64,000 nucleotides of DNA. It comes from Rhodospirillaceae bacterium. Its GTDB lineage: Bacteria > Pseudomonadota > Alphaproteobacteria > Rhodospirillales > Rhodospirillaceae. Numbering within the stretch: position 1 is the first letter of the stretch; each line of letters starts with the position of its first letter. The stretch spans positions 310,001 through 374,000 of the forward strand of contig CANJRD010000001.1 in assembly GCA_947476695.1 (NCBI GenBank), read 5' to 3'. The notes under the pieces are model-generated. The model saw only the letters and a program-made list of their open reading frames with translations. It ran no database searches and was not told where the DNA came from. Position numbers and translations under genes: made by a program. Below, one piece after another: positions 34,341 to 43,229 of this stretch.

Positions 34341-35855
34341 ATGAACGATCGCTCCTATTACAGCGCCCTGACCGCACGCGATCCGCGATTCGACGGTGTG
34401 TTCTTTGTCGGCGTCACGTCGACGAAAATATACTGCCGCCCGATTTGCCCGGCGAAAACGCCCAAGCTCGCGAACTGCCGCTTCTACGAAAGCGCGGAGG
34501 CCGCGGAGAAGGATCTGTTCCGTCCCTGCCTGCGGTGCCGGCCCGAGATCGCGCCCGGTAACGCGCCGGTGGATGACGCGCGCCGCATCGCGCATTTGCT
34601 GGCGCAACGTATCGCGGAAGGTCAGATCGACGGCGGCGACGGTCTTGAGGATATAGCCGCCCAGTTCGAGCTGAGTTCGCGCCAGATTCGGCGCATCGTG
34701 CAGAGCGAGATGGGTGTGTCGCCGATTGAACTGGTGCAATCGCGGCGTCTTTTGCTGGCCAAGCAACTGCTGACCGAAACGACACTGCCGGTCACCGAGA
34801 TCGCGTTCGCCAGCGGCTTTGCGAGCCTGCGGCGATTCAACGATGCCTTCAGCCGGCGATATCGTATCCCGCCGACACGTTTGCGCCGACAAGCGAAGGG
34901 TGATGCCAAGGGCCCCACCGATATCGCGACGTCGACGGTGCGCCTGACGTACCGGCCACCCTATGACTGGGACGGCGTTCTGGCCTTTCTGCGGGGACGC
35001 ATGCTGGCCGAGGTCGAGTGGGTCACCGAGACTGAGTATTTGCGCACGGTGCGCATCGGCGCGCACGAAGGGTGGGTTCAAGTCTCGCACGCGCCGGACA
35101 AACGCGCCCTGATGGTGCGTTTCGCGCATAGCCTGACGCCCGTGCTGCCCGCGTTGCTTAGCCGTTTGCGCGATCTGTTCGATCTTGCGGCACGGCCTGA
35201 CCTTATCAACGCGCGCCTGGGTGCAGACAAACGTTTGGCGAAGATGATCGCGCGGAATCCGGGCCTGCGGGTGCCGGGTGCGTTCGATGGCTTCGAGCTG
35301 GCGGTGCGCGCGATCCTCGGTCAGCAGGTGACGGTGAAGGCCGCCACCACACTGGCGTGCCGGTTCGCGAAGGCTTTCGGCACGCCTATCGCGACGCCCT
35401 TTGCCGAAATCACCCGGCTTTCACCCACGGCGGACAAGCTGGCGCGCATTCGACCCGGCGACATCTCCAAGCTTGGCATCGTCGGCGCGCGCGCCGAGGC
35501 GATCGTCGAGCTTGCCCATGCCTACGAGGCCGGCACCATTGCGCTACATGCCGGCGCCAAGCCGGAAACAGCGGCGGCGCGGATCGCAGGCTTGCGGGGC
35601 CTTGGCCCCTGGACCGCGCACTACATCGCCATGCGCGCGCTGCGCTGGCCGGATGCATTCCCGAAGGAAGACATCGCCGTGCGCAAGAATCTTGGCGGCA
35701 TCACGGCACGCGCCGCGGAGGAAATGTCGCAAGCCTGGCGACCCTGGCGCAGCTATGCCGTGCTGCACATCTGGCGCAATCCACCGACAGAAAAGCCCTC
35801 GGGCAAAACCCGAGGGCTCACTGCGGCATCGTCGAGAAAAATGCGTCGTTCTTAG
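34341..35855 (+). CDS. AdaA-AlkA-type regulator and DNA-3-methyladenine glycosylase
   Basis: 504 aa. N-terminus YYSALTARDPRFDGVFFVGV with the Zn/methyl-acceptor region YCRPICPAK and CLRCRPEIAP (four Cys), then an AraC HTH (EDIAAQFELSSRQIRRIVQS; TEIAFASGFASLRRFNDAFS; SRRYRIPPTRLRRQ). Residues ~200-480 are AlkA_N plus HhH-GPD: VRAILGQQVTVKAATTLACR, AGLRGLGPWTAHYIAMRALR (helix-hairpin-helix), and WPDAFPKEDIAVRKNLGGI with the catalytic Asp. So methyl sensor, activator and base-excision glycosylase in one chain. The final ~20 residues are read through the terminator of the convergent gene and look non-native. No clear ribosome site before ATG 34341. Confidence 0.93.
   Translation: MNDRSYYSALTARDPRFDGVFFVGVTSTKIYCRPICPAKTPKLANCRFYESAEAAEKDLFRPCLRCRPEIAPGNAPVDDARRIAHLLAQRIAEGQIDGGDGLEDIAAQFELSSRQIRRIVQSEMGVSPIELVQSRRLLLAKQLLTETTLPVTEIAFASGFASLRRFNDAFSRRYRIPPTRLRRQAKGDAKGPTDIATSTVRLTYRPPYDWDGVLAFLRGRMLAEVEWVTETEYLRTVRIGAHEGWVQVSHAPDKRALMVRFAHSLTPVLPALLSRLRDLFDLAARPDLINARLGADKRLAKMIARNPGLRVPGAFDGFELAVRAILGQQVTVKAATTLACRFAKAFGTPIATPFAEITRLSPTADKLARIRPGDISKLGIVGARAEAIVELAHAYEAGTIALHAGAKPETAAARIAGLRGLGPWTAHYIAMRALRWPDAFPKEDIAVRKNLGGITARAAEEMSQAWRPWRSYAVLHIWRNPPTEKPSGKTRGLTAASSRKMRRS
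35785..35818 (-). terminator. Intrinsic terminator of the fused cupin gene
   Basis: On the minus strand: stem AGCCCTCGGG / CCCGAGGGCT (35794-35803 with 35809-35818), loop of five, then TTTTCTGTC. It lies inside the 3' end of the plus-strand repair gene, downstream of the minus-strand cupin stop. Confidence 0.8.
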
Positions 35856-37243
35856 AACGTCGGAATATTCAGATCCGTGTCCGTACCCGGGATGAAGAGA
35901 TTGAAGTACACCGCCGGCACATTGCTGCGGAAGTTGCTGTGATGCAGCGCGCCCGGCGTGATGTAGCTGAACTCGCCGGCGGTGCGGCGCAGCACGCCAC
36001 CATCCTGCATCGTGGTTTCGATGAAGCCTGCCATACAGCCGGTGAAATGCGGCAAGCCCCCGTTATGCAATTCGTAGGGACCGGAGTTGTTTGTGAACGC
36101 CTTGTTCGTGCGCGATACCGGGTTGAGCGCGGTGCGAGGGCCTAAGCGCCAGATCACGCCAGGGTGCTTTGCGCTGATGGATTCGGTGTCGCTGACGCGC
36201 GTCATCGCGACATCGGCGTGACCCATGCGGCTGCGGCCGTTCTCGTCATTGACCATCGCGAAGAATTTCACGCCGCCGACTTTGCCGACGAGACCCGGAC
36301 TGAAGGCTTGCGGACGCATCGGCGCGTCGAGCGCGATCAGCTCGGAATCCTCAAGAGCTTCCCAGCTGCCCGGCACTTTCTGGGTGAGGCGGGCCGCGTC
36401 ACCAGCGGCGACTTCGAAGCTTTGGCCGGCTTCAGTACGGCGCACACGACCTTTGGTCACGTAAATCAACACGTCGGTAGCCGTGCCGTTGGGCTCGTCC
36501 ACCTTGCCACCCTTGCCCCACTTGAAAGAGCGCATCGAATTACCGTCGAATTTCGCGATTTTGACGCGCAAGCGCGCTTGGGCATCCGGCGCCGCGGTTT
36601 CCTTGACGTTCTTGGTATAGGCAATCGTGCTCTTCGGATTATCCGACGTGCTGCTGACGAAGGCCTGCAGCAGAACGATATCGCTGGTCGGCTTCATGTT
36701 GCGCAGAATTCCGGCTGGCAAATGCAGCGCATCGCCGGCTTTCAACGTAGCGGTCGGCGTCTTGAAGCCCTTCGCCGGGGACAGCGTGACGGAACCCTGC
36801 AGCACCATGATCATCGTTTCATAGGTGATCTGATGCATCATCGGCCCGCCCTGCTTCCAGGTCAGGACGCGCAGCGTGCCGCTCGGGAAATCGAACGCCT
36901 TGGCGGTGTAACGTCCAGCCGTCGCCGGGGCGCGGCTGATGGCCTGGTCGCCCTGGGCGATGCGCAAGCCGCCGGTTTCCGCACTGACCTCGGCGTTCGC
37001 CGGCGGATCCCATTCGGCCATGTTGACCGTCGTGGCTTTATTCCCCGGAACATGCAGCAGGTTCGCCTGGTCGGCACTAACGACGGTGCCCATGCCTTGC
37101 GCATAAGCCGACGGAATCAGGCTCATCGCGGACTGTTCGTCGAACAGACGGCCCAATGCGGGGATCAAACCGGCGGCGGCGCCGAGACCGGCAAGATCGC
37201 GAAGGGCTTTGCGGCGGTTTTTGCGCGGCGTGGAGTCCGTCAT
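35852..37243 (-). CDS. Exported tri-cupin protein, fused form of the pair at 4848-6307
   Basis: 463 aa. Tat-like start PRKNRRKALRDLAGLGAAAG, with a cleavage region ending AYAQG. Residues ~45-320 align with the exported cupin at 4848-5855 (RVLTWKQGGPMMHQITYETM; LKAGDALHLPAGILRNMKPT; KGRVRRTEAGQSFEVAAGDA). Residues ~325-463 align with the separate cupin at 5882-6307 (FAMVNDENGRSRMGHADVAM; VSDTESISAKHPGVIWRLGP; GLPHFTGCMAGFIETTMQDG; GEFSYITPGALHHSNF). So one gene encodes what two genes encode at 5-6 kb. His residues in the cupin turns suggest a metal centre. Function not known. Own terminator downstream. Confidence 0.8.
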   Translation of the reverse strand: MTDSTPRKNRRKALRDLAGLGAAAGLIPALGRLFDEQSAMSLIPSAYAQGMGTVVSADQANLLHVPGNKATTVNMAEWDPPANAEVSAETGGLRIAQGDQAISRAPATAGRYTAKAFDFPSGTLRVLTWKQGGPMMHQITYETMIMVLQGSVTLSPAKGFKTPTATLKAGDALHLPAGILRNMKPTSDIVLLQAFVSSTSDNPKSTIAYTKNVKETAAPDAQARLRVKIAKFDGNSMRSFKWGKGGKVDEPNGTATDVLIYVTKGRVRRTEAGQSFEVAAGDAARLTQKVPGSWEALEDSELIALDAPMRPQAFSPGLVGKVGGVKFFAMVNDENGRSRMGHADVAMTRVSDTESISAKHPGVIWRLGPRTALNPVSRTNKAFTNNSGPYELHNGGLPHFTGCMAGFIETTMQDGGVLRRTAGEFSYITPGALHHSNFRSNVPAVYFNLFIPGTDTDLNIPTF

Positions 37244-37425
37244 TGAAGCATCCCGTTTCTGCGAAAGTTGAGGACCGGTACGCTAGCAGACGGATTTACC
37301 TGCCGCGACCCCTTCACCGGCCGATATGCCTTTCCGGCATAAATTCGAAACATGATGATAGCCCCTGCCCGCAAGGTGATTCCCAGCTATAACGCGCCCT
37401 CCTCATCCTTGCCGCCGGAGCGTCC

Positions 37426-37773
37426 ATGAACTCGGCCTATGTCGCCCCGATCTTCCTGCTGCTGCTGTCGAACGTGTTCATGACCTTCGCCTGGTACGGC
37501 CAACTGAAATTCCCGGCGGCGTCGCTATGGGTTGTTATCCCCATCAGCTGGGGTATCGCCTTCGTGGAGTACTGCCTGGCGGTGCCGGCGAACCGCATCG
37601 GCTACGCCGTTTATTCCGGCGCGCAGCTGAAGATCATGCAGGAGGTCATCACGCTGTGCGTGTTCGCGGTGTTCTCGGTCACCTATCTCGGCGAAGCGAT
37701 CAGGTGGAACCACCTGGCCTCGTTCGGCTGCCTTGGCGCCGCGGCGTTCTTCGCCTTCTATAAGTGGTCGTGA
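37426..37773 (+). CDS. DUF486 (DMT-like) small membrane protein
   Basis: 115 aa, ATG at 37426 with GGAG. Four hydrophobic helices: YVAPIFLLLLSNVFMTFAWY, SLWVVIPISWGIAFVEYCLA, QEVITLCVFAVFSVTYLGEA, HLASFGCLGAAAFFAFYKWS. Fits DUF486, a four-helix family of the drug/metabolite transporter clan, ~110 residues. The central VPANRIGYAVYSGAQLKIMQ loop is a hallmark. Inner membrane, probably dimeric; the transported compound is unknown. The RNA methyltransferase gene starts 9 bp downstream, so they may be cotranscribed. Confidence 0.88.
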   Translation: MNSAYVAPIFLLLLSNVFMTFAWYGQLKFPAASLWVVIPISWGIAFVEYCLAVPANRIGYAVYSGAQLKIMQEVITLCVFAVFSVTYLGEAIRWNHLASFGCLGAAAFFAFYKWS

Positions 37774-37782
37774 CCTAAAAAT

Positions 37783-39042
37783 ATGGCTGAGCTCGACATT
37801 TCAGAACTGGGCCCGCAGGCCGACGGCATTCACCGCTCGGCGCAGGACCCGGTCTATATCGACCGCGCCTTACCCGGTGAAAAGGTCCGCGCCGACGTCC
37901 AGCGCGGCAGCGGCGGCGTTCTGCGCGGTGAACTGAGAGAGATCGTCACGCCATCGCCCGACCGAATCGCCGCACCTTGCATTCACTACGATGTTTGCGG
38001 CGGCTGCTCGATTCAGCATGCCTCGGAAGCGTTCTATCGCGATTGGAAGACCGGCGTGGTCCGCGCGGCCCTGGCGCGCGAGGACCTGAGCCCGGAGACG
38101 TGGCTCGATCCCGTTTTCATTCCCGCAGCGACGCGGCGTCGGGCGACGTTTGTCGCCCTGAAGAAGAACGGTCGCGTCACGCTGGGCTATTTCCGCCGCC
38201 GGTCGCACCAGATCGCCGAGATCACGGATTGCCTGATCGTCGATCCCGCGATCATGGCCTTACGGACGCAACTGTCGGTCGCGCTGGTGCCGATCCTTCA
38301 AGATGGAAAGCAGGCCGACATCTTCGTCCAGGTGGTCGAAGGCCGCAGCGAGATTGTTATCACCGGGCCCATGGGCGGCAAGGGTGGCATGGACCTCGCC
38401 ATGCACGAGGCTTTTGCATCGCTGATCCGAGACGCCAAAGTCAGTCGCATTTCCTGGCGTACCCGGGAGCGCGAGGCACCGGAGGTGCTGCTGGAAGCCG
38501 CCCCCCTGCTCGCGCCGTTCAACGCCATCACTGTCACGCTGCCGCCGCTGGCGTTCCTGCAACCGACGAAGGTGGGTGAGCGCACCCTGGTCGACGCCGT
38601 GATGGCAGGCATACCGCAGCGTGGAAAATTCGCCGACCTGTTTTCAGGTTGCGGCACGTTCACCGGCGCCATGCTGGAACGCGGTCGCGTCGATGCTTTC
38701 GACGGCAACGAAGCGGCCGTGAAGGCGCTGAGCAAAGCCGGCGGTCAGAAGGCTCTGAAGGCCGTGCAACGCGACTTGTTCCACGATCCCCTGCAGGCCG
38801 ACGAACTGAGTGCATACGCAGCGGTCGTGTTCGATCCGCCGCGCGCCGGCGCGCTGGAACAGGCCAGGGTTCTGGCGAACACCGAAGTCCCGCGCGTGAT
38901 CGCGGCCTCGTGCAATCCCGCGACCTTCGCACGGGATGCCCGCATCCTGGTGGAAGGCGGCTATCGCCTGGAGACCGTGAAGATCGTCGACCAGTTCCTG
39001 TGGTCGCAGCACGTCGAACTCGTCGCCGTCTTCAGTCGCTAG
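37783..39042 (+). CDS. RumA/TrmA-type RNA m5U methyltransferase
   Basis: 419 aa. N-terminal TRAM-like barrel (ELGPQADGIHRSAQDPVYID), then Fe-S cysteines in CIHYDVCGGCSIQHA with the fourth in ITDCLIVDP. Methyltransferase motif I FADLFSGCGTFTGAMLERGR (~285), YAAVVFDPPRAGALEQARVL and the catalytic cysteine in RVIAASCNPATFARDARILV. RumA and TrmA methylate uridine C5 in 23S rRNA (U1939 or U747) or tRNA U54; which one is not decidable here, but the [4Fe-4S] set favours RlmD/RlmC. Cytoplasmic. Convergent overlap of 4 bp with the lipoprotein gene. Confidence 0.92.
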   Translation: MAELDISELGPQADGIHRSAQDPVYIDRALPGEKVRADVQRGSGGVLRGELREIVTPSPDRIAAPCIHYDVCGGCSIQHASEAFYRDWKTGVVRAALAREDLSPETWLDPVFIPAATRRRATFVALKKNGRVTLGYFRRRSHQIAEITDCLIVDPAIMALRTQLSVALVPILQDGKQADIFVQVVEGRSEIVITGPMGGKGGMDLAMHEAFASLIRDAKVSRISWRTREREAPEVLLEAAPLLAPFNAITVTLPPLAFLQPTKVGERTLVDAVMAGIPQRGKFADLFSGCGTFTGAMLERGRVDAFDGNEAAVKALSKAGGQKALKAVQRDLFHDPLQADELSAYAAVVFDPPRAGALEQARVLANTEVPRVIAASCNPATFARDARILVEGGYRLETVKIVDQFLWSQHVELVAVFSR

Positions 39043-40226
39043 CGTCCGCGCGCGCCCATCGTCACAGCTGCGGTCGCGACGTAAACCGTTTTGCGGTCCG
39101 GGGTCTGCACGCGCAGCCAACGGCGATCGCTGCTGACGGCCGTGACATTAAGCTGTGTCGCATTGGCGAACGTGGTCACCGGCGCGCCTTCGGCACGCGC
39201 GGTTTCATAAGCTGGCGCGCCCTCTTTCGCACTGACCGTGTAGTAGTAATACGGGCCCGCCGGCACGAAGGTCGTCGCGGCCTCGCTGGCATTCGGCTGA
39301 GCTGACGGCAGCGGCAACGATGCGATTTGCGGCGGTGAAGGCTCTGCACGCGGCGGCTGGACCGGAGCGGGCGGCGGCGCAACGGGCTCCGCTTTCGGGG
39401 CCGGCAGCGACGGCATTGGTGCAGTTGGCTCTGCTTTCGGAGCCGGTGCCGGCGGCGGAACAACGGCGATCTGCGGCACAGGCTTCGGCGGCTCAACGGT
39501 CGGTGTCGGCTTGGACTCGGGCTTGGGCTCGGGCTTGGGCTCGGGCCTCGGCGCGACGTTCGCGACCGAGGGTTCCGGTGCGCGCGTGACCGGGGCTGGT
39601 GTCGGCGCAGGTGCTGTGCCAACCGGCGGCGGTGCAACGGCGGCGGGGGTGGCTTCAGCCATCACCGGCGCGTTCGTGCAACGCTGCTGCAACGGGCGAT
39701 GGAACACCACGCGCTTGCCGGTGAAGGCTTGCACCGTGCTGCGCGCGACTTCAGTACGGATCGCGACTTCCGGCGCGGTGACGAAGAAGCCGGAGGCCGC
39801 CGGCGTGTCGTCAAAAAAATCGAGCACCACGAAAGCCGTCTGTTTGTCCGACATCGTCAGCACCAGCGGCTTCTGCTGCGTGCGCGTGCGCGCGACTTCA
39901 TCGAAGCGCGACGGAACCCAGCTCAGCGTCGTACGCCCCACCGGCACGTCGAGCACGGTGATTTCCGGGTTCTTGGAGACGGTGTCGATCAGCTCCCCGT
40001 TCAGATATAGGTCCCCCGCCGGCACGCGCATGTTCTCTTGCTGCGGGTAGTTCTGATTGAACCCCATGGCGACGAAAATGCGCGCGCCGCAGGTCGGCGC
40101 TTCAAGCGCGGTCAGCCCGGCGCTGCCCGCCGCGCCGGCGAGCGGGCGCGGATCGGGTGTGCGGTTCGCGCAAGCGCCGAGGATCAGCAGCCCGACAACA
40201 GCGGCAATAGGACGGAGACAAAGCAT
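39039..40226 (-). CDS. Pro/Ala-rich lipoprotein with SH3-like C-terminus
   Basis: About 395 aa from the ATG at 40226, giving a lipobox GLLILGACANR. Residues ~25-190 look like a folded domain (GDLYLNGELIDTVSKNPEIT; VGRTTLSWVPSRFDEVARTR; KQTAFVVLDFFDDTPAASGF), with features of small outer-membrane-associated DUF2846-like domains. A long Pro/Ala/Glu-rich stretch follows (PAPAPKAEP repeats, ~200-330), which could span the periplasm. The last ~60 residues (YYTVSAKEGAPAYETARAEG; LNVTAVSSDRRWLRVQTPDR) resemble a bacterial SH3 domain. It ends the DUF1800/DUF1501 operon. Function unknown; envelope anchor is an inference. Confidence 0.7.
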   Translation of the reverse strand: MLCLRPIAAVVGLLILGACANRTPDPRPLAGAAGSAGLTALEAPTCGARIFVAMGFNQNYPQQENMRVPAGDLYLNGELIDTVSKNPEITVLDVPVGRTTLSWVPSRFDEVARTRTQQKPLVLTMSDKQTAFVVLDFFDDTPAASGFFVTAPEVAIRTEVARSTVQAFTGKRVVFHRPLQQRCTNAPVMAEATPAAVAPPPVGTAPAPTPAPVTRAPEPSVANVAPRPEPKPEPKPESKPTPTVEPPKPVPQIAVVPPPAPAPKAEPTAPMPSLPAPKAEPVAPPPAPVQPPRAEPSPPQIASLPLPSAQPNASEAATTFVPAGPYYYYTVSAKEGAPAYETARAEGAPVTTFANATQLNVTAVSSDRRWLRVQTPDRKTVYVATAAVTMGARGR

Positions 40227-40237
40227 GAGATGGTGGA

Positions 40238-40253
40238 CCTGTTCGCGAACAGG
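40238..40253. promoter_or_regulatory. 16-bp perfect palindrome before the lipoprotein start
   Basis: CCTGTTCGCGAACAGG reads the same on both strands and ends 11 bp upstream of the ATG at 40226. It could be an operator or a small hairpin near the ribosome site. It does not fit the alphaproteobacterial LexA box (direct repeat GTTC-N7-GTTC). Confidence 0.45.
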
Positions 40254-40312
40254 CCGCACCATGCCCCAAAAGGTTGGCAGCGTCACGCCCGAGAACAGGA
40301 ATTGCGGCCGGT

Positions 40313-41521
40313 TTAGCCGATGAGGCCGAGGGGCCGATACGGCAGCGTCGGGAAGACGTTCTGGATCGCCGCCTGGCCCTGCCGCTTGACCAATAGTTCG
40401 GCCAGGACCTGGCGATAGTCGGTGGTGACGCGAAGGTCGCCGCCATCGAGGTCGGAATCGCGCAAGCCGGGCCACTCGCCGTAAATCTTGCCGCCATTCA
40501 CCCCCGCGCCGAGCGCTAGCATTACAGAGGCCGCACCGTGATCGGTTCCGACGCTGGCGTTCTCCTGCACGCGGCGTCCGAATTCGGTCATCGTCACCAC
40601 CGTCACGCGGTTCATGAACTCCGGCCCAAGGTCGTCGGTAAAGGCGAACAGCGCGTCCGACAACTCCCGCGCTTGCTGCCCGAACAAGCCCGGCAGGTTC
40701 TCATGATGATCCCAGCCGCCGAAATCGACGGTGGCGAGTTGCACGCCAAGATTCGACTTGATCACCCCGGCCAGCGGCTGGAGCTTCTGCGACAGCGCCC
40801 CATAGGTGTAGTTCGGATTCGGTGTCGACGACGACGTGGGCGCCTTGTCGCGCATCAGCGCGATGGCGGCCAAAGTTTTGCGCGCCGACCGTTCGGATTC
40901 GGAATCGCCGGCGTTGAGCGTTGAAATCAGGGCGGCCCGTTCTGTCGTGACCCAGAGACCGAGGGTTTGGAGAATGCCGGTCGGCAGGATGCCGGCCGCG
41001 CCATTCAGGGACGATGTCGACGTCGTCGAATCCGCGGTCGCTGCGAAATCTCCCGTCGCACCCGAAACCGCGAGGTGGCGCGCAAGCCAGCCCGAATTCA
41101 GCGCGTGATCGTTATCCGCGCCGCCCTTGTCGGCCATCTCTTGGACCTCGAAGTGACTGCGCAGGCCCGTCGGCACGCCGGCGGCATGCACCACGGCGAG
41201 CGACTTGTTGTCGAACATTTGCTTCAGCTGCCCGGCTTGGGGATGCAGGAAGAACTGCGTGCCACCGAGCGTGCCCAACGGCCGCGCAGATTGCGCGCCG
41301 CTGTTGATCCGCAGGCCGATGTTCCGCCGCCTGTCACGATAGCCCGCGTCGTCCGCCGGCGCCACGAGTTGGAGCCCATCCATGCCGAAGCGCAGGAAAA
41401 TGACGACCAGCACGTTGGTCTGGGGCGACGCGCTGGCGCTAAAAGCCATGTTCAGGCCCGGCGCGAAAGGCACGAGGCCGCCACCGGTGAGCGCGAGGAG
41501 ATTGCGGCGTGTGAGATTCAT
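40313..41521 (-). CDS. DUF1501 exported protein
   Basis: 402 aa from the ATG at 41521 with GAGGATG; earlier codons are poor. Tat signal LTRRNLLALTGGGLVPF. DUF1501 (sulfatase/alkaline-phosphatase-like fold) pattern: VLVVIFLRFGMDGLQLVAP, YRDRRRNIGLR, FLHPQAGQLKQMFDNKSLAV, VHAAGVPTGLRSHFEVQEMA, LATVDFGGWDHHENL, and VTMTEFGRRVQENASVGTDH, GAASVMLALG. The DHG/GTDHGAA and FGR motifs hold metal-binding residues of the alkaline-phosphatase clan. Almost always paired with DUF1800, which ends 10 bp upstream here. Substrate unknown; periplasmic. Confidence 0.9.
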   Translation of the reverse strand: MNLTRRNLLALTGGGLVPFAPGLNMAFSASASPQTNVLVVIFLRFGMDGLQLVAPADDAGYRDRRRNIGLRINSGAQSARPLGTLGGTQFFLHPQAGQLKQMFDNKSLAVVHAAGVPTGLRSHFEVQEMADKGGADNDHALNSGWLARHLAVSGATGDFAATADSTTSTSSLNGAAGILPTGILQTLGLWVTTERAALISTLNAGDSESERSARKTLAAIALMRDKAPTSSSTPNPNYTYGALSQKLQPLAGVIKSNLGVQLATVDFGGWDHHENLPGLFGQQARELSDALFAFTDDLGPEFMNRVTVVTMTEFGRRVQENASVGTDHGAASVMLALGAGVNGGKIYGEWPGLRDSDLDGGDLRVTTDYRQVLAELLVKRQGQAAIQNVFPTLPYRPLGLIG

Positions 41522-41531
41522 GCGCGCATCC

Positions 41532-43094
41532 TCACCGCAGCGTGAATTCAGGTGCAGTCGCGATGATCGCGATGAACTGCTGGCCGATCGCGGCGGTGTA
41601 GAAGACGGGATCGGATTTGTAACCGCGATTGACCGTATCAATCACGCCCGCCAATGCGTTCATCGCCGCCGGGCTGAGGGAATAGCCGATCATTTGCCCG
41701 ACCCAATGTTCCGTCGCGCGCGTGGGCGAGGCGAGGATGTCGGGCGGTGTGGCATCCACATAATTCAGCGCGGCGTAAATGCTGTACGACAGCGATTGCA
41801 GGATGTTCCAGGTCATCACGTTTGTCGCGGTATTGAGCCAGAACGCGTTGGTGTCGGGTCGGCCATCCGGCGTCGGCCAGGAGAACGGGTTGTCCATCAC
41901 CGGCTGCAGCATATAGACCCAGTATTCGTTCGCCGTGACTTTGGACCCGGTCGTGCGCGCAAAGGCAACCGCGCGTTCGTGCGGTCGGCGCACCTTCACC
42001 GCCGGACCGATGCCGATCTCATTGCCATCCAGCAGGATCGCGCGCAGCACCTTGGCGATCTGATCCGGCGCGGCCTGATTGGCATTCCACGCCGCCACCG
42101 CGCGCGCGATGGCTTGCGCCGGCGGGTCGTCACCGAAGATGCGCTTGCACAACTTGGTGCAGATGAACTGCGCCGTGGCTGGATGCGCGGCAACGAGGTC
42201 GAGCACCTTGCGCCCTTGTGCCAGGCCGTCCGAGATCGTCGACAGATCGAAACCGAGGCACAGGCCGGCATTTGTGTTGTGCTGATACGGATTGAAGACG
42301 AACTCGCCGGTATCGGGCAACGGACCCTTGCCGCCGAACTGGCCTTTGCTGATCGTCCATCCCGAGAGTGCGCGGCTGGCTTGAATGATATCTTCGTCCG
42401 TGAATCCCTGCGCGCCCGGATCGGCGTTCTTGCCGAGATAGACATCGCGTCCCAGCGTGTGCAGCTCCATCAGTTCGCGCGCGTAGTTCTCGTTCGGCTG
42501 ATAGGCCTGGCTGTCGGCGTTGTCGAGGTACTGCAACATCGACAGTGACGTGGCGATGCCTTCAAGCAACTTGCGGAAGTTGCCGAAGACATTCGGACGC
42601 ACGATATCGCGGTCGTAGACGATGAGCTGGTTGCGGCCCTGGATGTCCTTGTTGGCGGACACGCTGAAATGATTCAGCCAGAAGTCCGCCATGAACTCAC
42701 GCAGCTGATAGCGGCTGTGGGCATTGCGGATATAGATCGCCGAACACAGTTCGTCGTAAGGACGCAGTTGCTCCTGCACGGAACTGAAGGCCAGCTTGTC
42801 GCGCACGGTGGCGTAAATCGTCGCGGCGCTCGACCACAGCCATTGTAGCGGGCGATCTTTCTTCACCGCCGGCCAGCTGAGGTTCATGAAGTCGTAGGCG
42901 GGATACTCGATGTGGAGGACCTGGGCGCGCAGATAGGCCTCAAGCTCCGGCTCGTCGCCTGACGGGGGGTTGAGCTGTTCGCTCACCCACGCCGGCCAGC
43001 CGATTTGCTTGGCGCGCTGCTCATCGATGCTGCGCGCGCCGAAGGTGACGCGGTTCAGCGCGATGCGCTCGAAGCTTGGTGTTGCCGGAAGCAT
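41532..43094 (-). CDS. DUF1800 family protein
   Basis: 520 aa. Typical DUF1800 layout: FERIALNRVTFGARSIDEQR at the N-terminus, LREFMADFWLNHFSVSANKD, NPNVFGNFRKLLEGIATSLS-like region, MLQYLDNADSQAYQPNENYA, RELMELHTLGRDVYLGKN, YTEEDI-like DEDIIQASRALSGWTI, FICTKLCKRIFGDDPPAQ. No strong signal peptide is seen at the chosen start. Unknown biochemical role; usually located next to a DUF1501 gene, as it is here (10 bp), and probably in one complex with it. Confidence 0.9.
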   Translation of the reverse strand: MLPATPSFERIALNRVTFGARSIDEQRAKQIGWPAWVSEQLNPPSGDEPELEAYLRAQVLHIEYPAYDFMNLSWPAVKKDRPLQWLWSSAATIYATVRDKLAFSSVQEQLRPYDELCSAIYIRNAHSRYQLREFMADFWLNHFSVSANKDIQGRNQLIVYDRDIVRPNVFGNFRKLLEGIATSLSMLQYLDNADSQAYQPNENYARELMELHTLGRDVYLGKNADPGAQGFTDEDIIQASRALSGWTISKGQFGGKGPLPDTGEFVFNPYQHNTNAGLCLGFDLSTISDGLAQGRKVLDLVAAHPATAQFICTKLCKRIFGDDPPAQAIARAVAAWNANQAAPDQIAKVLRAILLDGNEIGIGPAVKVRRPHERAVAFARTTGSKVTANEYWVYMLQPVMDNPFSWPTPDGRPDTNAFWLNTATNVMTWNILQSLSYSIYAALNYVDATPPDILASPTRATEHWVGQMIGYSLSPAAMNALAGVIDTVNRGYKSDPVFYTAAIGQQFIAIIATAPEFTLR

Positions 43095-43229
43095 CCCCGT
43101 ACGCCCCAGTTCTGCCCCGCCTTGGCGGGGTCAGGACACTAACATCCCTACTCGTCCAATGGTTGCAATAAAAGCCACCATGCACTCGTATCGGTTCGCT
43201 AGGACCTGACCCATCGCCTTGAGCCCGCG

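Noticed and set aside
40238-40253. LexA/SOS box at the palindrome GTTCGCGAAC.
   Set aside because: Alphaproteobacterial LexA uses the direct repeat GTTC-N7-GTTC, which is not present here.
43115-43130. Terminator at CCCCGCCTTGGCGGGG.
   Set aside because: The stem has a two-base loop and no T-run; it is just upstream of the DUF1800 start rather than after a gene.
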